Assembly (NCBI RefSeq): GCF_913776855.1
Contig: NZ_CAJYQD010000034.1
Span: 124,001 to 188,000, forward strand
Reading direction: 5' to 3'
Origin: an uncultured Sphingomonas sp.
Lineage (GTDB): Bacteria > Pseudomonadota > Alphaproteobacteria > Sphingomonadales > Sphingomonadaceae
Length of the DNA: 64,000 nt
In this document: one piece after another, positions 1 through 9,638 of the stretch
Layout of the letters: every line of letters begins with the position of its first letter
Position numbering within the stretch: the first letter of the stretch is position 1
The notes under the pieces: generated by a model
What the model was told of the DNA's origin: nothing
The model's input: the letters and a program-made list of their open reading frames with translations, nothing else
Databases searched by the model: none
Made by a program: the position numbers and the translations under genes

Positions 1-82
1 ACGGGGCGGCGGACATGCGGACCTTTCGGGTTGCGGAGGCTGGCGTTGCTGTCGCGTAGCTGGCCCGACGATGCAACCTTAT

Positions 83-213
83 CCTCCCCGGCATGGGGAG
101 GGGACCGCGCCCGCAAGGGCGACGTGGAAGGGGATCGCGGCGCAACGCAACCGTTCCGTATGAGGATGCCCCTTCCACCAGCTGCGCTGGTCCCCCTCCC
201 CGTGCCGGGAAGG
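83..213. repeat. Palindromic intergenic repeat, family C
   Basis: Nested inverted repeat. The outer arms (83-106 and 189-213) are C- and G-rich and complementary apart from a few changes. The inner arms are GTGGAAGGGG (124-133) and CCCCTTCCAC (169-178), a perfect 10-bp match. A transcript could fold into one long hairpin. Only one copy was found in the window. Bases 1-82 hold nothing I can assign; they may be the tail of a gene lying to the left. Confidence 0.7.
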
Positions 214-250
214 ATTTGCAAGGACCTCTACCTCCGATACATCCACCCCC

Positions 251-889
251 ATGCCCCTGCATCTCGGCCAGCGCCTTGCCCCCGCCCGCTTCGTCGCCTT
301 CGCCGCCGTGGCGGTCGCCGCCGGATGCTGGTCGGTGCCGATGCTCGGCTGGCGGATCGGCATCCCGCTGGCGTTCGACATCGGTGCGGTCGTGTTCCTC
401 CTGTCGTGCGTGTCGCTGCTGGGGGCTTCGGCCGACCGGATGCGACAGGCGGCGATCCGCAACGATGCCAACCGCACGCTGCTGCTGATCCTGTCAGCCG
501 CAATCGCCATCGTGCTGCTGACCGCGATCGCAATCGAACTGGGCCAGCGCGGCACGCCCAGCGCGCGGATCGTCGTGCTGGTGGTCGCGACGCTGCTGCT
601 CGCCTGGACGTTCGCCAACACCATCTATGCGCTGCATTATGCGCATCTGTTCTACACCGCCGACGATGCCGGGAAGGACAGTGGCGGGATCGATATGCCG
701 GGTACCGACGAACCGGATTACTGGGATTTCGTCTATTTCGCCTTCACGCTGGGCATGACATTCCAGACTTCGGACGTGTCGATCACGTCGCGAACGATGC
801 GGCGGACGGTGACCGGGCACTGCCTGATCGCGTTCGTCTTCAACCTTGGCGTGGTCGCGTTCAGCGTGAACGTGCTGGGGGGATCGTAA
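251..889 (+). CDS. DUF1345 family membrane protein
   Basis: Predicted inner-membrane protein of 212 aa. Hydrophobic segments are seen near residues 16-33, 38-57, 76-96, 104-125 and 185-207. The acidic loop between the last segments, followed by YWDFVYFAFTLGMTFQTSD and a C-terminal segment ending FNLGVVAF, is the pattern of the DUF1345 family. The function of that family is not established. The start ATG is the first of the frame after the family C repeat. It is a single gene; the next gene is ispG on the opposite strand, with a family A repeat between them. Confidence 0.8.
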   Translation: MPLHLGQRLAPARFVAFAAVAVAAGCWSVPMLGWRIGIPLAFDIGAVVFLLSCVSLLGASADRMRQAAIRNDANRTLLLILSAAIAIVLLTAIAIELGQRGTPSARIVVLVVATLLLAWTFANTIYALHYAHLFYTADDAGKDSGGIDMPGTDEPDYWDFVYFAFTLGMTFQTSDVSITSRTMRRTVTGHCLIAFVFNLGVVAFSVNVLGGS

Positions 890-903
890 CAAACCCCTGC
901 CAC

Positions 904-1000
904 CCCGTTTACTTCGAGCTTGTCAAGAAGCCCTTGCTCAGGACGAAGCGTTCTCGACGGACGCTTCTCAACAGGCTCGAAGCTGCTCGAACAGAACGGG
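904..1000. repeat. Palindromic intergenic repeat, family A, copy 1
   Basis: About 97 bp beginning CCCGTTTACTTCGAGC and ending GCTCGAACAGAACGGG. Internal blocks GTTCTCGAC and GCTTCTCAACAGGCTCGAAG are shared with the copies near 19.2 and 63.5 kb. It lies between the stops of two convergent genes and may work as a two-way transcription end. Confidence 0.75.
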
Positions 1001-1018
1001 ATGGATAGGGCGGAACGG

Positions 1019-2143
1019 CTACTCCGCCGCCTGCGGCACTACCGCGCTCGCCGCGTCGATCTCCGCCGCCTTGGCCTCGACCAGCTTGACGATATGGTCG
1101 ATCATGTCGGCGTCCTGCACATGATGGTCGGTAACGCCCGACAGATAGACCATGTGCTTGCCGTTGCCGCCGCCGGTGATGCCGATGTCGGTTTCGCGCG
1201 CCTCGCCCGGACCGTTGACGACGCAGCCCAGCACCGACAGCGACATCGGCGTGCGGATATGCTGCAACCGCTCTTCCAGCGCCTGCACGGTGCGGATCAC
1301 GTCGAAGCCCTGCCGCGCGCAGGACGGGCACGATACCACGCGCACGCCGCGATTGCGGATGCCCAGCGCCTTCAGGATTTCGAACCCGACACGCACTTCC
1401 TCTTCCGGCTCGGCCGAGAGCGAGACGCGGATCGTGTCGCCGATCCCGAACCACAACAGCGATCCGATACCGATCGACGACTTCACCGTGCCGCCGACGA
1501 AGCCGCCCGCCTCGGTAATGCCCAGGTGCAGCGGGCAGTCGACCATCTCCGCCAGCTGCTGATACGCCGCGACCGCCAGGAACAGGTCGGATGCCTTCAC
1601 CGCGACCTTGAACTCGTGGAAGTCGTGGTCCTGCAACAGCTTGATATGGTCCATCGCCGATTCGACCAGCGCGTCGGGGCAGGGTTCGCCATATTTTTCG
1701 AGGAGGTGCTTTTCGAGGGAGCCGCCATTCACCCCGATGCGGATGGCGCAGCCATTGGCCTTGGCCGCGCGGACGACCTCGGCGACGCGCTCGTTCGATC
1801 CGATATTGCCCGGATTGATCCGCAGGCACGCGGCGCCCGCATCGGCGGCTTCCAATGCGCGCTTATAGTGGAAATGAATGTCGGCGACGATCGGCACGCG
1901 CGCCGCGCGGGTGATCTGGCGGAGCGCGGCGGTGCTTTCGACATCGGGGCACGACACGCGGATGATGTCGGCGCCCGCCTCTTCGCAGCGGCGGATCTGG
2001 TTGATCGTCGCGACCGCATCCGACGTGTCGGTGTTGGTCATCGTCTGCACCGTGACCGGCGCGTCGCCGCCGACCGGCACGTTGCCGACCATGATCTTGC
2101 GGCTCTGGCGGCGGTGGATATCGCGCCACGGGCGGATCGACAT
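1019..2143 (-). CDS. ispG: 4-hydroxy-3-methylbut-2-enyl diphosphate synthase (IspG/GcpE)
   Basis: Penultimate enzyme of the MEP isoprenoid pathway. It reductively opens methylerythritol cyclodiphosphate using a [4Fe-4S] cluster. The 374-aa protein matches the short bacterial form. The cluster ligands are visible as C272-x2-C275 ([10 protein letters not shown]), C307 ([11 protein letters not shown]) and E314. The N-terminal TIM-barrel motif [16 protein letters not shown] is also clear. The start is taken at the ATG giving MSIRPWRD; the frame continues to a TTG six codons upstream, less likely because homologues begin near MSxRPW. It is transcribed alone, divergently from the acyltransferase at 2255. 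Confidence 0.95.
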   Translation of the reverse strand: MSIRPWRDIHRRQSRKIMVGNVPVGGDAPVTVQTMTNTDTSDAVATINQIRRCEEAGADIIRVSCPDVESTAALRQITRAARVPIVADIHFHYKRALEAADAGAACLRINPGNIGSNERVAEVVRAAKANGCAIRIGVNGGSLEKHLLEKYGEPCPDALVESAMDHIKLLQDHDFHEFKVAVKASDLFLAVAAYQQLAEMVDCPLHLGITEAGGFVGGTVKSSIGIGSLLWFGIGDTIRVSLSAEPEEEVRVGFEILKALGIRNRGVRVVSCPSCARQGFDVIRTVQALEERLQHIRTPMSLSVLGCVVNGPGEARETDIGITGGGNGKHMVYLSGVTDHHVQDADMIDHIVKLVEAKAAEIDAASAVVPQAAE

Positions 2144-2254
2144 GAACAGTCTCGCTAACAATTGGGTTACTTAAGACGCGATATAGCCCCGCATTGCGTC
2201 ACGCGAAAGTCGAACAGGAAATCGCTGGTGTCAGAGGGGGTTGGAGCAGCGTCG

Positions 2255-3406
2255 ATGCGGCATTACGGGCTGGACTGGCTGCGTATCGCCGCGTTCGGCG
2301 TCCTGATCCTGTATCATATCGCGATGGCGTTCAGCCCGTGGCACTGGGTCGTGACCACCGGCCATGCCTACCCCGCGCTGATCGCGCCGATGGCGGCGGT
2401 GACTCCGTGGCGGCTGGGACTGTTGTTCGCGGTATCGGGCTATGCCAGCGCGACGCTGGTGACGCGCGCCGCCGGTGCGACCGCCTTTGCCGCCGAACGA
2501 TCGCGCCGGTTGCTCGTCCCGCTCCTGTTCGGGATGCTGGCGATCGTCCCGCTGGAGATGTGGGTGCGAGTGCTGGAGGGGGGCTATCCCCATGGTTATT
2601 GGCGCTTCTGGCTGATCGATGGCTGGCGGGTCGGCACCTTCTATGGCGTCGAGTTTCCCAGCTGGGAGCATCTGTGGTTCCTGGTCTATCTCTGGACCTA
2701 CTCGATGCTGCTGGCCGCGTTCGTTGCGGCCGATGGCGCGGCGCGGTTGATGGACCGTATCGGGGCGTGGCTGTCGCGCGGGAGCCGGCTGCTATGGGCA
2801 CCGATCGCGCTTATGACCGCGGTCCGCCTCGCCGCGCTGTTCGTGGTGCCGGAGGGTCAGGGACTGCTGCACGACGTCGCCGGCCATTCGCAATATCTGC
2901 CGTTGTTCGCGCTCGGCTTCCTGATCGCGCGGCGACCGGTCTTGTGGCGATCGCTCCACCGCCATGCGAGCGGTGCGATGCTGCTGGCGCTGATCGCCGG
3001 CGGGATCGTCGTTTCGGTCGAACTGCGCTATCCCGGCGACGTGGTGCCGCCGCACCTTGCCATGGCCGCCAACCGGGCGGCACGCTCGGTCATGGCATGG
3101 GCGATGGTTGTCGCGCTGTTCCACCTCGCCGACCGCCATCTCAACTGCGACCATCGCTGGCGCGGGACGCTGGGGCGCGCGGTGTTCCCCGCCTATATCG
3201 TCCATCACCCGGTGATCGTGCTGGTGACGTGGTTCACCCTCCCCTGGGCGCTCGACCCGTGGCGCGAAGCGGCGCTGCTGCTCGTCGCGACGCTGATCGC
3301 CTGCGTCGCCGCCTATCTGCTCGCCCGCGCGGTACCGGCACTCGGCATCCTGCTGGGCGTACCCGCCCCGGCGCCAAAGGGTGGCAGCCGCCCGGCGATC
3401 TGCTAG
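2255..3406 (+). CDS. Acyltransferase 3 family membrane protein (OpgC/MdoC-like)
   Basis: Multi-pass inner-membrane O-acyltransferase, 383 aa, about ten hydrophobic segments. The N-terminal signature YGLDWLRIAAFGVLILYH carries the conserved His (about residue 21), and the arrangement resembles OpgC/MdoC, which succinylate periplasmic glucans. Many relatives acylate other surface glycans, so the substrate cannot be given. The start ATG follows a GGAG box 9 bases upstream; the frame is open further upstream, but that stretch is not protein-like and overlaps the ispG promoter region. Confidence 0.82.
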   Translation: MRHYGLDWLRIAAFGVLILYHIAMAFSPWHWVVTTGHAYPALIAPMAAVTPWRLGLLFAVSGYASATLVTRAAGATAFAAERSRRLLVPLLFGMLAIVPLEMWVRVLEGGYPHGYWRFWLIDGWRVGTFYGVEFPSWEHLWFLVYLWTYSMLLAAFVAADGAARLMDRIGAWLSRGSRLLWAPIALMTAVRLAALFVVPEGQGLLHDVAGHSQYLPLFALGFLIARRPVLWRSLHRHASGAMLLALIAGGIVVSVELRYPGDVVPPHLAMAANRAARSVMAWAMVVALFHLADRHLNCDHRWRGTLGRAVFPAYIVHHPVIVLVTWFTLPWALDPWREAALLLVATLIACVAAYLLARAVPALGILLGVPAPAPKGGSRPAIC

Positions 3407-3436
3407 GCCGGCCGCCCGCCCAAGCAGGACAACGAC

Positions 3437-4375
3437 ATGCCGACCGATTCCCCCCGCCCCTGGACGCTGCTGGTACATGGCGGCGCCGGTATCCTGACCC
3501 GCGAGACGGTCAGCGCCGAAACCGATGCCGCCGCCCGTGCCGGCCTCGACGCCGCACTGGCGGCCGGCGAAGCGGTCCTGACCGCCGGCGGCGCCGCGAT
3601 CGATGCGGTGGAGGCGGCGGTGCGCGTGCTGGAGGACGACCCGACCTTCAATTCGGGGCGCGGCGCGGTGTTCACCTTCGACGGTACGATCGAACTCGAC
3701 GCGGCGATCATGGACGGCCGCGACCGTTCGGCCGGCGCCGTGGCCGGGGTCACCTGCAGCCGCCATCCGGTCACCCTTGCGCGTGCCGTGAAAGACCATA
3801 GCCCCCACGTCCTGCTGGCGGGCAAGGGCGCCGACATCTTTGCTGCCGAACAAGGTGTCGAGGCCGCCGATGCCGACTGGTTCATGACGCATGAACGCCG
3901 CGCGCAGCTCGACGCGATGAAGGCGAACCCCGATGGCTGGTTCGACGTCGATATGAAGTACGGCACGGTCGGCGCGGTCGCGGTGGATGCGGCGGGCCAT
4001 GTCGCCGCCGCGACCTCGACCGGCGGCGTGACGGGCAAGCGCTGGGGCCGGATCGGTGATTCGCCACTGATCGGCGCGGGCACCTATGCCGACGACCGTG
4101 CCTGCGCCATGTCGGCGACCGGATCGGGCGAGTTCTTCATCAGGATGGGCGTGGGGCACGAGATCGCCGCCCGCATCCGCTTCGCCGGCGAATCGATCCG
4201 CACCGCCGCCGACACGGTGCTGGCGGAAACGCAGGCGATGGGCGGCACCGGCGGCGTCATCGTCGTCGGCCCCGATGGCGACGCGGCCTGGAGCCTGACG
4301 ACGCCCGGCATGTTCCGCGGCCGCGTGGTTAAGGGCGGTGCGCGGCAGGTCGCGATCTATGGCGACGAAGGATGA
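3437..4375 (+). CDS. iaaA: Isoaspartyl peptidase / plant-type L-asparaginase
   Basis: N-terminal nucleophile hydrolase, 312 aa, that matures by cutting itself into alpha and beta subunits. It removes damaged beta-aspartyl linkages from peptides and hydrolyses asparagine. The cleavage/nucleophile site is G176-T177-V178-G179 (YGTVGAVAVD), so T177 becomes the new N-terminus. The downstream AAATSTGGVTGK and GDSPLIGAGTYAD motifs are typical. No signal peptide is seen, so it should be cytoplasmic. Its TGA overlaps the ATG of the next gene (ATGA), which implies translational coupling. Confidence 0.92.
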   Translation: MPTDSPRPWTLLVHGGAGILTRETVSAETDAAARAGLDAALAAGEAVLTAGGAAIDAVEAAVRVLEDDPTFNSGRGAVFTFDGTIELDAAIMDGRDRSAGAVAGVTCSRHPVTLARAVKDHSPHVLLAGKGADIFAAEQGVEAADADWFMTHERRAQLDAMKANPDGWFDVDMKYGTVGAVAVDAAGHVAAATSTGGVTGKRWGRIGDSPLIGAGTYADDRACAMSATGSGEFFIRMGVGHEIAARIRFAGESIRTAADTVLAETQAMGGTGGVIVVGPDGDAAWSLTTPGMFRGRVVKGGARQVAIYGDEG

Positions 4376-4767
4376 GCGGCCTCACCGGCCTGCACCATGT
4401 CGCGATCATCGCGTCGGACTATGACCGGTCGAAGGCCTTTTATGTCGACGTGCTGGGCTTCACGATATTGCGCGAGGTGTGGCGGGCCGAACGGCGGTCG
4501 TGGAAATGCGACCTGACGCTGCCGGGTGCGCAGATCGAACTGTTCACCTTTCCCGGCGCACCGGCGCGCCCCTCGCGTCCCGAGGCGATGGGCCTGCGCC
4601 ATCTGGCCTTCACCGTCGACGACATCGATGCGGAGGTAACCCGGCTAACCAGGCATGGCATCGCCTGCGAGCCTGTCCGGGTCGACGAGCATACCGGACA
4701 GCGCTTCACCTTCTTCGCCGACCCCGACGACCTGCCGCTGGAACTGTACGAAACACGTCGCGCATAA
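4372..4767 (+). CDS. yaeR: VOC (glyoxalase/bleomycin-resistance fold) protein, YaeR-like
   Basis: Small metal-binding VOC-fold protein, 131 aa. Strong motif resemblance to E. coli YaeR: GLHHVAIIASDYDRSKAFY near the N-terminus, RPSRPEAMGLRHLAFTVDDI in the middle and FTFFADPDDLPLELYE at the C-terminus. Candidate metal ligands are H8 or H9, the His of LRHLAF and the final Glu. The substrate of YaeR proteins is not settled; a glyoxalase-like role is only suggested. Coupled to iaaA by an ATGA overlap. Confidence 0.88.
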   Translation: MSGLTGLHHVAIIASDYDRSKAFYVDVLGFTILREVWRAERRSWKCDLTLPGAQIELFTFPGAPARPSRPEAMGLRHLAFTVDDIDAEVTRLTRHGIACEPVRVDEHTGQRFTFFADPDDLPLELYETRRA

Positions 4768-4813
4768 TGCTGGACGCTTGCGACCGCGGGCAAAGCGCGT
4801 CATCCCGACGGGC

Positions 4814-5656
4814 ATGATTCGTCGCCTGCTCCTTGCGCTCGCCTGCCTGTTCGCCACCTCCCCGGCCTATGCCTATTGGGAATTCGGCCATCAAAGCGTG
4901 GCGACGGTCGCGCGGCTGAACGTCCGCCCCGAAACGCGCCGCGCGATCGACCGCATCCTGAAACATCAGGCGCTGCTCGAAACCCCGACCTGCCCGGCGC
5001 GGACCATCGAGGAAGCGAGCGTATGGGCCGATTGCGTGAAGCCGCTCGGTGAACGCTTCAGCTATGCCTATTCGTGGCATTATCAGAATATCGACGTGTG
5101 CAAGCCGTTCGACCTGAAATCGGCGTGCAAGGACGGCAATTGCGTGTCGGCACAGGTCGAACGCGACGTGAAGCTGCTGAAGGACCCGAAGGTCCCGATG
5201 CGCGAAAAGGTGATGGCGCTCGCCTTCCTCGTCCACTTCGTCGGCGACCTGCACATGCCGCTCCATGCCGGCGATCGCGGCGATCTGGGCGGGAACCGGG
5301 TGAAGGCGGATTATGGCGCCTACGGTCCCGAACGCTTCAACCTGCATTCGATCTGGGACGGGCCGCTGGCCGAGCGCGCGATCACGACCCCGCCATCGAT
5401 CCTGCGCACCTACACCGCCGCCGAACGCGCGCCCGTACAGGCAGGCAGCGTCGAGGACTGGAGCCGCGACAGTTGGGAAGTCAGCCGCGACTATGCCTAT
5501 GCCCCGGCCTTTGGCGGCGACGCCTGCGCGCCGAAGAGCAACGCACGCGTCCATCTCGATGATGCCACCATCGCGCGGCTGGTGCCGATCGCGCAGGATC
5601 AGGTGAAGAAGGGCGGCCTGCGCCTCGCGCGGCTGCTCGACGAAGCGCTCGGCTGA
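4814..5656 (+). CDS. Secreted S1/P1-type single-strand nuclease
   Basis: Exported zinc-dependent nuclease, 280 aa, of the S1/P1 phospholipase C-like fold, which degrades single-stranded DNA and RNA. A signal peptide (MIRRLLLALACLFATSPAYA) precedes mature YWEFGHQ; in this family the N-terminal Trp and following His bind zinc. Other family motifs are seen: SWHYQN, HFVGDLHMPLHAGDRGDLGGN and NLHSIWD. The start was chosen so that the signal peptide is N-terminal; upstream codons in the same frame overlap the VOC gene and are not protein-like. It probably scavenges phosphate and nucleosides. Confidence 0.9.
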   Translation: MIRRLLLALACLFATSPAYAYWEFGHQSVATVARLNVRPETRRAIDRILKHQALLETPTCPARTIEEASVWADCVKPLGERFSYAYSWHYQNIDVCKPFDLKSACKDGNCVSAQVERDVKLLKDPKVPMREKVMALAFLVHFVGDLHMPLHAGDRGDLGGNRVKADYGAYGPERFNLHSIWDGPLAERAITTPPSILRTYTAAERAPVQAGSVEDWSRDSWEVSRDYAYAPAFGGDACAPKSNARVHLDDATIARLVPIAQDQVKKGGLRLARLLDEALG

Positions 5657-5751
5657 TCCTACTCCGCACGGCCATTGCGCCGTGCGCCTACCCGTGTCAG
5701 CTTGCCAGGCGAGACGACCGCGACGACGCGGCGCGCGACTTGGGGGATAGG

Positions 5752-6048
5752 ATGCGACTTTACGCGACGATCGCGGCGACGATGCTGCTGGCGGGCTGCG
5801 GCTTCGGCCCGGCAACCGGCGGTCCGGAACTGCTGGTGACCGGCCCCAGCGAAGCGGTGGCCGGCTTCGTCCGGCAGCAAGGGGCTCAGATTCCCAGCCG
5901 CGCGACGACCTTTCCCGAAACCATCGGCAACGGCAAATCGCGCGCGCGGGTGATGCTGCCGGCCGGTACGGGTGCGGCCACGCTGCAGACGGTGGCCAGG
6001 CAGGCCAGCGGGGCGGGACTGACCGCCGCGATCGTCGCCGATCACTGA
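5752..6048 (+). CDS. Small putative lipoprotein
   Basis: 98 aa, with signal sequence MRLYATIAATMLLAGC, whose LAGC lipobox suggests lipid attachment at the Cys. The mature part has no recognised domain; it ends in a Gly/Ala-rich region compatible with a small alpha/beta fold. The ATG has GGGGGATAG just upstream. It lies between the nuclease and the GGDEF gene on the same strand. Function unknown. Confidence 0.65.
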   Translation: MRLYATIAATMLLAGCGFGPATGGPELLVTGPSEAVAGFVRQQGAQIPSRATTFPETIGNGKSRARVMLPAGTGAATLQTVARQASGAGLTAAIVADH

Positions 6049-6129
6049 CCGATGGTCCGGCCCGGCAACCGCGACGAACCGGGGCCGGGGTTAACCATTT
6101 ATTCGCGCATCGAATGCGATGCCGGCACG

Positions 6130-7827
6130 ATGATCTGGTTGTGTCGCACGTTGTGGATGGCGCTGCTGTTGGCGGTGGGGACGGTGTGCGCGCCGTCAGC
6201 CCATGCGCAGGCGGGCACCATGGGCAATGTCGGCAGTTCGATCGCAGTCTGCGTCAGCCGGGTGCGGGCGGGCGACACGGTACGCGGCATGTTCGCGCAT
6301 CCCGAACGGTTCGACTGCGCCTCGCCCCAATCGACGCTGGGTTCGGGCGATTTCTGGATAATGTCCGCCGCGTTGCCGCCGCCTGCCGATGCCAATGCCG
6401 CGATCCGCGTGCGACAGGTCAGCCTGTGGCAGCGGCAGATGACGCTCTATGCCCGGTCCGCCGATGGTCGGATCGTTGGACAGTTCGCCGATGAATTCGG
6501 CATCGGCCAGCGGCTCCGGCTGGGCGCGGTGATGGAACATCGCTTCGTGCCCGCCGGCGCGCCGTTCACCCGCCTGCTGTGGCGGATCGACGGCGCGTCC
6601 AACCTGCGCGGGATCGTCCTCGGACCGCGGCTGGCGACCGATGCGCAGAGCATTCGCTCCGACGTGCTGCTAGCCGCACTCTACTCCGCCTTTGCCGGGC
6701 TGGCGCTTGGCCTGCTGGTGTATAATTTCGCGCTGTGGCGGGTGCTGCAACATGATTTCCAGCTCGCCTATTGCGGGTTGCTCGCCTGCCTGTTGCTGTA
6801 CGCGTTCAGTTCGTCGGGGGCGATGGCATGGGCGTTGCCCGATATGTCGAACAACCGGCGCATCCTGCTCAGCTACATCATGTTGTGCGCTGGGATGGCC
6901 GCCGCGCTCACCTTCTGCGCCTGTTTCTTCGAAGCGCATGTGCTGGATGGCTGGCCGTTGCGCGCGATCCGCGTCGCCACCGCGGCCTTCTGCGGACTGG
7001 CGGTCGTCCTCATGGCGATGGGGTCGCAATATATCGCGATCCTCGACCGGACGTTTTCGGTGACGATGCTGCTGTCGCCGCTGGTGGTACTGACCGTCCT
7101 GATACGGGCGTGGCGGCGGCAGAGCGTGTATCTGTCGCTGTTCGCGCTCAGCTGGGCCGCGCCGCTGACGATGCTGGTCGCGCGGTCGCTCTACAATCTC
7201 GGTTTCCTGCCGTGGAGCTTCTGGGTCGACAATTCGACCATCCTGGCCATGAGCCTCGAAACGCTGCTGGCCAGCGTCGCCATCGCCTATCGGATGCGAA
7301 TGCTGAGCCGCGAGCGCGACGAGGCGGTCCGGCAGGAAGCGATCAGCCGCGAACTGGCCGATACCGATCCGCTGACCGGGCTGCTCAACCGGCGTGCGTT
7401 CCTGGCGCGCGCCGTGCCGTCCGACGGTCCGCGGACGCTGATGCTGTTCGACATCGACCATTTCAAACAGGTCAACGACACGATCGGCCATGACGGCGGC
7501 GACGAGGTGCTGCGCCTGTTCGCCCGTACCCTGCGCTACCACGCGCTGCCCGGTGTATTGGTGGCCCGCATGGGCGGCGAGGAATTCGCGCTGCTGGGCG
7601 AGGACGCGATGCTCCCGGACGTCGATGTGATGCTGGCCAGCGTGCGCGCGGTGCGCCTGCCGTTCGACCTGCGCATCTCCAGCAGCATCGGCATCTGCCA
7701 CGGCCCGCTGGTGGACGAGAACGACTGGAAACGGCTCTACCGCATGGCCGACAAGGCGCTGTTCCAGGCCAAGGCCGCCGGCCGCGACCGCGCCGGTCGC
7801 GCCCCGCCGCTGGCCATCGCGGCCTGA
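6130..7827 (+). CDS. Membrane diguanylate cyclase, 7TMR-DISM sensor plus GGDEF
   Basis: Makes cyclic di-GMP from two GTP in response to a periplasmic signal. Order in the 565-aa protein: signal peptide to AHAQ; a periplasmic beta-sandwich of the 7TMR-DISMED2 type (about 30-175); seven hydrophobic segments (about 180-395); a short coiled linker; and a GGDEF domain. The active site reads GGEEF near residue 481, preceded by the substrate loop FDIDHFKQVNDTIGHDGG, so catalysis looks intact. The usual RxxD inhibitory site just before GGEEF is not present, suggesting no product feedback at that site. An upstream ATG at 6052 is possible but would put 26 non-hydrophobic residues before the signal peptide. 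Confidence 0.88.
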   Translation: MIWLCRTLWMALLLAVGTVCAPSAHAQAGTMGNVGSSIAVCVSRVRAGDTVRGMFAHPERFDCASPQSTLGSGDFWIMSAALPPPADANAAIRVRQVSLWQRQMTLYARSADGRIVGQFADEFGIGQRLRLGAVMEHRFVPAGAPFTRLLWRIDGASNLRGIVLGPRLATDAQSIRSDVLLAALYSAFAGLALGLLVYNFALWRVLQHDFQLAYCGLLACLLLYAFSSSGAMAWALPDMSNNRRILLSYIMLCAGMAAALTFCACFFEAHVLDGWPLRAIRVATAAFCGLAVVLMAMGSQYIAILDRTFSVTMLLSPLVVLTVLIRAWRRQSVYLSLFALSWAAPLTMLVARSLYNLGFLPWSFWVDNSTILAMSLETLLASVAIAYRMRMLSRERDEAVRQEAISRELADTDPLTGLLNRRAFLARAVPSDGPRTLMLFDIDHFKQVNDTIGHDGGDEVLRLFARTLRYHALPGVLVARMGGEEFALLGEDAMLPDVDVMLASVRAVRLPFDLRISSSIGICHGPLVDENDWKRLYRMADKALFQAKAAGRDRAGRAPPLAIAA

Positions 7828-7900
7828 CCGGAACCGCCGGCAATTACTTGTAACGCAACCCGGCTTGCACGATCCGCAACCCTTGCTTACACCTTTGTCA

Positions 7901-9592
7901 ATGAGCAGCGCCGCCCCCGTCCTCGACCGCTATGCCCACCCTGTCGCGTGGGAGACGCCGCTGCCGCCGATGTCGATGGTGACGCTGTTCGAGGAATCGG
8001 CCGCACGGCGCGGCGATGCCCCGCTGATCGATTTCCTCGGCCGCCATTACAGCTATGCCGAGACGAAGGGCGGCGCTGACCGGGTCGCCTGCGGCCTCGC
8101 CGCGATGGGCTATGGACCGGGGGACCGCATCGGGCTGTTCCTGCCCAACGTGCCGCATTACGTCGCAGCCTATTACGGCATCCTGAAACTGGGTGCGACG
8201 GTGGTGAACTTCTCGCCGCTCTACACCGCGCAGGAACTGGCGGCACAGGTCGAGGATTCGGGTACGAAGCTGCTCTTCACCCTTTCCGCCTCCGCATTGC
8301 TGCCGACCGCGCTCAAGGTACTGGAGACCAGTTCGCTCGAACGGCTGGTCGTCGGATCGGTCGCGGGTGCCCTGCCCCCGGCCAAGTCGCTCTTCTACCG
8401 CTGGTTCCGGGCAAAGGAGGTGACGCCGCGTCCCACCGATCCCCGCGTCACCGCCTTTTCCGCGCTGATCGCCAATGACGGCGGCTGCGGCACGCCGGCG
8501 ATCGACCCGGAACGCGACCTTGCGCTGATCCAATATACCGGCGGCACCACCGGCAGTCCGAAGGGCGCGATGCTCAGCCATGCCAATCTGTCGGCCAATG
8601 CGCGGCAGGTCGCGTGGCTCGATCCCGATGGCCCGACACCGGGCGAACGAATCATCGGCGCGCTGCCGATGTTCCATGTCTTCGCCAACACCTGCGTCCT
8701 CAACCGCACGGTCGTCAGCGGCGGCGAGATCGTGATGCTGCCCCGCTTCGACGCCGGGCAGGTGCTGGCCGCGATCACCCGCACCCGTGCCACCGCGATG
8801 CCGGGCGTGCCGACCATGTACCGCGCGCTGCTCGACCATCCGCGCCTGCCCGAAACCGACTTTTCCTCGCTACGCTTCTGCATTTCGGGCGGCGCGCCGA
8901 TGCCGCCCGAGCTGAAGGAACGCTTCGAAACCGCGACCAAGGCGACGCTGGTCGAGGGCTATGGCCTGTCCGAAAGCTCCGGCGTGGTGTCGTGCAACCC
9001 CTATGCCGGGCCACAACAGGCCGGCAGCATCGGCCAGCCGATCGCCGGAACCCGCGTGCGGTTGGTCGACAAGGAGGACCCGACCCGACCGGCACCGGCA
9101 GGGGAACCCGGCGAGATCGTCGTGGCGGGGCCGCAGATCATGTGCGGCTATTGGCACCGCCCCGACACCGACGACACGACCTTCTGCACCGACGCCGATG
9201 GTACGAAATGGCTGCGCACCGGCGATGTCGGGACGATCGACGCCGATGGCTTCATCCGCATCGTCGACCGGTTGAAGGACATGATCGCCGTCGGCGGGTT
9301 CAAGGTGTTCCCGAGCGAGATCGAACGCATCCTCTACCACCACCCCGCCATCCGCGAGGCGCTGGTGGTCGGCCTGCCCAATGACTATCGCGGCGAAAGC
9401 CCCCACGCCTATGTGACGCTCGCCGAGGATGCCGAGGTGACCGGCGAGGCGCTGAAGGCCTGGCTCAACCCGCAGCTCGGCAAGCACGAGCGCGTCGATG
9501 AAGTCGTCGTCCGGCTGACCCTGCCGAAAACGATGATCGGGAAGCTCAGCCGCAAGGACCTGATCGCCGAGGTGCTGGCGGAACGGGCCTGA
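7901..9592 (+). CDS. Long-chain fatty acyl-CoA ligase (AMP-forming)
   Basis: Activates a carboxylic acid through an acyl-adenylate to acyl-CoA, feeding beta-oxidation or lipid synthesis. 563 aa, cytoplasmic or membrane-associated. The AMP-binding P-loop [16 protein letters not shown] lies near residue 211; [15 protein letters not shown] (A5 motif), [28 protein letters not shown] and the C-terminal lysine loop [12 protein letters not shown] (A10) all fit the FadD class. Chain-length preference cannot be read. ATG 7901 is preferred over a TTG at 7865 because homology begins close to it. Confidence 0.9.
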   Translation: MSSAAPVLDRYAHPVAWETPLPPMSMVTLFEESAARRGDAPLIDFLGRHYSYAETKGGADRVACGLAAMGYGPGDRIGLFLPNVPHYVAAYYGILKLGATVVNFSPLYTAQELAAQVEDSGTKLLFTLSASALLPTALKVLETSSLERLVVGSVAGALPPAKSLFYRWFRAKEVTPRPTDPRVTAFSALIANDGGCGTPAIDPERDLALIQYTGGTTGSPKGAMLSHANLSANARQVAWLDPDGPTPGERIIGALPMFHVFANTCVLNRTVVSGGEIVMLPRFDAGQVLAAITRTRATAMPGVPTMYRALLDHPRLPETDFSSLRFCISGGAPMPPELKERFETATKATLVEGYGLSESSGVVSCNPYAGPQQAGSIGQPIAGTRVRLVDKEDPTRPAPAGEPGEIVVAGPQIMCGYWHRPDTDDTTFCTDADGTKWLRTGDVGTIDADGFIRIVDRLKDMIAVGGFKVFPSEIERILYHHPAIREALVVGLPNDYRGESPHAYVTLAEDAEVTGEALKAWLNPQLGKHERVDEVVVRLTLPKTMIGKLSRKDLIAEVLAERA

Positions 9593-9638
9593 TCGCCCAC
9601 CCTTCCGACCGCGCGCCAAATCCGGTAAGGGCGCGGGC

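Noticed and set aside
2792..4159. 455-codon open frame on the minus strand
   Set aside because: Opposite iaaA and the acyltransferase end; Arg/Gly/His-rich composition typical of a shadow frame.
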